Below, in pieces: positions 5,843-6,463 of a DNA stretch of 6,463 nucleotides. Each line of letters begins with the position of its first letter. The stretch's first letter is position 1. Source of the DNA: an uncultured Thermoproteales archaeon (GTDB lineage Archaea; Thermoproteota; Thermoprotei; Thermoproteales; Thermoproteaceae). The position numbers were made by a program, and so were the translations under genes. The stretch covers positions 1 through 6,463 of the forward strand of contig CAMLLK010000059.1 in the NCBI GenBank assembly GCA_946480885.1, given 5' to 3'. The notes beneath the pieces are model-generated. The model searched no databases. It was not told where the DNA came from and was given only the letters and a program-made list of their open reading frames with translations.

Positions 5843-6068
5843 ACGGTAGCGACTAAGAGGTACGCCCTACCACCGCTCCCATATGCCTACGACGCCAAGA
5901 TCCCTACATCGCCGAGGAGATAGTGATGCTTTACCACCAGAGGCGCCGCCAGGTATATGTCAACGGGGCAAACGCCGCTGTAGAAAACTAGAAAAGCTCA
6001 GAAGGGGCAAGGCGCAGGAAGAGACTACATCTAAGAGGCGAAAGCGTCACAACGTCTTTCATGCATAG
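5843..6068 (+). pseudogene. sod: Truncated, frameshifted Fe/Mn superoxide dismutase gene
   Basis: The remnant spells the N-terminal third of an Fe/Mn superoxide dismutase (normally about 210 residues): VATKRYALPPLPYAYDA, then DPYIAEEIVMLYHQRRRQVY and VNGANAAVE, then KLEKLRRGKAQEE. The expected start ATG is ACG (5843-5845). One G is missing from the GG expected at 5899 (GCC AAG GAT CCC), shifting the frame. One A is missing from the run at 5984-5987, causing a TAG at 5989-5991. The first metal-ligand His of LYHQ survives, but the usual KHH that follows is RRR. A third frame runs on to a TAG at 6066-6068 (ending RHNVFHA). The remaining two-thirds, with the other metal ligands, is absent. A promoter-like sequence still precedes it. 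Identity is very likely; function is lost. Confidence 0.9.
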
Positions 6069-6071
6069 TTT

Positions 6072-6377
6072 ATGATGTATAACGTAAGAGATATATTAAC
6101 GACTTTAAAGGATTCTGTGTTCAAGATCGTGGCTAGGTGTTCCGTATGTAGGTCTGAGTTTGAGCCGGGTGGGAGTTGTCCAAACGGACATCCTCCGCCC
6201 TATGCGCTTAGAGTGAAGCTTGGAGATTGCGAGGTGAGGGACTTCGAGAGGCTGGCCACATTACCGCCTTATGTCCAGCACCTTGTTTTGGCCAGCATTG
6301 AAGCCGGTGAGGCCGAGGGGCAGCTTCTTCCCGTTTTGTCAAGGCTTAGAGACTACGGAGTAGTTGTATGCAACTAA
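6072..6377 (+). CDS. Small zinc-ribbon protein of unknown function
   Basis: This 101-residue protein carries one probable zinc site: Cys23-x2-Cys26 and Cys36-x3-His40 in ARCSVCRSEFEPGGSCPNGH. The rest is a mostly helical C-terminal domain (DFERLATLPPYVQHLVLASI then AEGQLLPVLSRL) ending DYGVVVCN. I do not recognise the family; nucleic-acid or protein binding is possible. It begins at ATG 6072, four bases after the sod remnant ends, so its 5' side abuts the break. A second ATG follows directly at 6075. There is no clear Shine-Dalgarno sequence or strong TATA box just upstream, since that space holds sod coding remains. Codon use is more A/T-rich than in the pirin region, which may mean a different history. 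Confidence 0.75.
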   Translation: MMYNVRDILTTLKDSVFKIVARCSVCRSEFEPGGSCPNGHPPPYALRVKLGDCEVRDFERLATLPPYVQHLVLASIEAGEAEGQLLPVLSRLRDYGVVVCN

Positions 6378-6390
6378 AAAAAAAAAAAAA
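6376..6390. repeat. Run of 15 A
   Basis: Fifteen A in a row begin within the TAA stop of the zinc-ribbon gene. Read leftward this is a T15 tract, which would be a strong archaeal terminator for any minus-strand transcript arriving from the right. Such a run is also prone to length change and to base-calling error. Confidence 0.7.
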
Positions 6391-6436
6391 GCAATTTTAG
6401 GAGGGGACCAGGAGTTTGACGCCGTGAAGAAGTGGA

Positions 6437-6463
6437 ATTTATACTTTTTTAGTTAGTGGATGA
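6437..6463 (+). promoter_or_regulatory. Possible promoter and start of a gene leaving the window
   Basis: ATTTATACTTTTTT (6437-6450) is a TATA-like tract about 20 bases before ATG 6460, at the very edge. The distance is slightly short for a leaderless start, and the gene itself cannot be seen. Between 6391 and 6436 I see no gene, only a 22-codon open stretch (AILGGDQEFDAVKKW and on) of unclear meaning. Confidence 0.2.

Noticed and set aside
5883..6068. Open frame of 61 codons in the sod region taken as a separate gene
   Set aside because: Its first part is out of frame with the SOD homology and its last part is the frameshifted SOD continuation.
1..6463. CRISPR array, insertion sequence, tRNA or rRNA
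   Set aside because: No regularly spaced direct repeats, transposase motifs, T-loop (GTTCRA) with acceptor pairing, or rRNA-like stretches were found by eye.

Overview
The window reads as chromosome of a hyperthermophilic crenarchaeon of the Thermoproteales, most like Pyrobaculum or Thermoproteus. The support is the GC-rich coding sequence with ATA/AGG-rich codon use, A/T-rich TATA boxes about 22-28 bases before start codons with no room for a leader (leaderless transcripts), GTG starts, a TAATG gene junction, and protein families typical of that group. The genus is an inference. A decayed superoxide dismutase gene would fit a strictly anaerobic member.

Left part, minus strand (1-1686): a RidA-family enamine/imine deaminase gene is followed by two overlapping reading frames of unknown function, which look like one ~215-residue gene broken by a 2-base frameshift, and then by a VapB-VapC toxin-antitoxin pair with its own TATA box and a candidate operator. 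A 52-base divergent promoter region separates ridA from a plus-strand cysteine hydrolase of the nicotinamidase/isochorismatase family (1739-2344).

Middle part (2345-3480) has no intact gene. It holds a full-length but dead minus-strand copy of cobD (L-threonine-O-3-phosphate decarboxylase, cobalamin pathway), with frameshifts, stop codons and a ruined NPNNPTG motif. Between the cobD promoter and the pirin promoter lies an unexplained GC-rich stem-loop (3346-3434).

Right part, plus strand: pirin (3483-4382) overlaps by one base a 275-residue BNR/Asp-box beta-propeller-like protein (4382-5209). A frameshifted minus-strand gene remnant (about 5201-5450) follows, then a thioredoxin-fold CxxC protein (5480-5800). 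Next is a truncated, frameshifted Fe/Mn superoxide dismutase pseudogene whose start codon has become ACG (5843-6068), then a 101-residue zinc-ribbon protein (6072-6377), a run of 15 A, and 73 bases with no supported gene.

The main story is gene decay. Two recognisable genes (cobD, sod), one unidentified remnant and one probable recent frameshift sit among intact genes, and most lesions are small indels in short homopolymer or dinucleotide runs. I found no CRISPR array, rRNA, tRNA or insertion sequence, and no convincing new multi-gene system.
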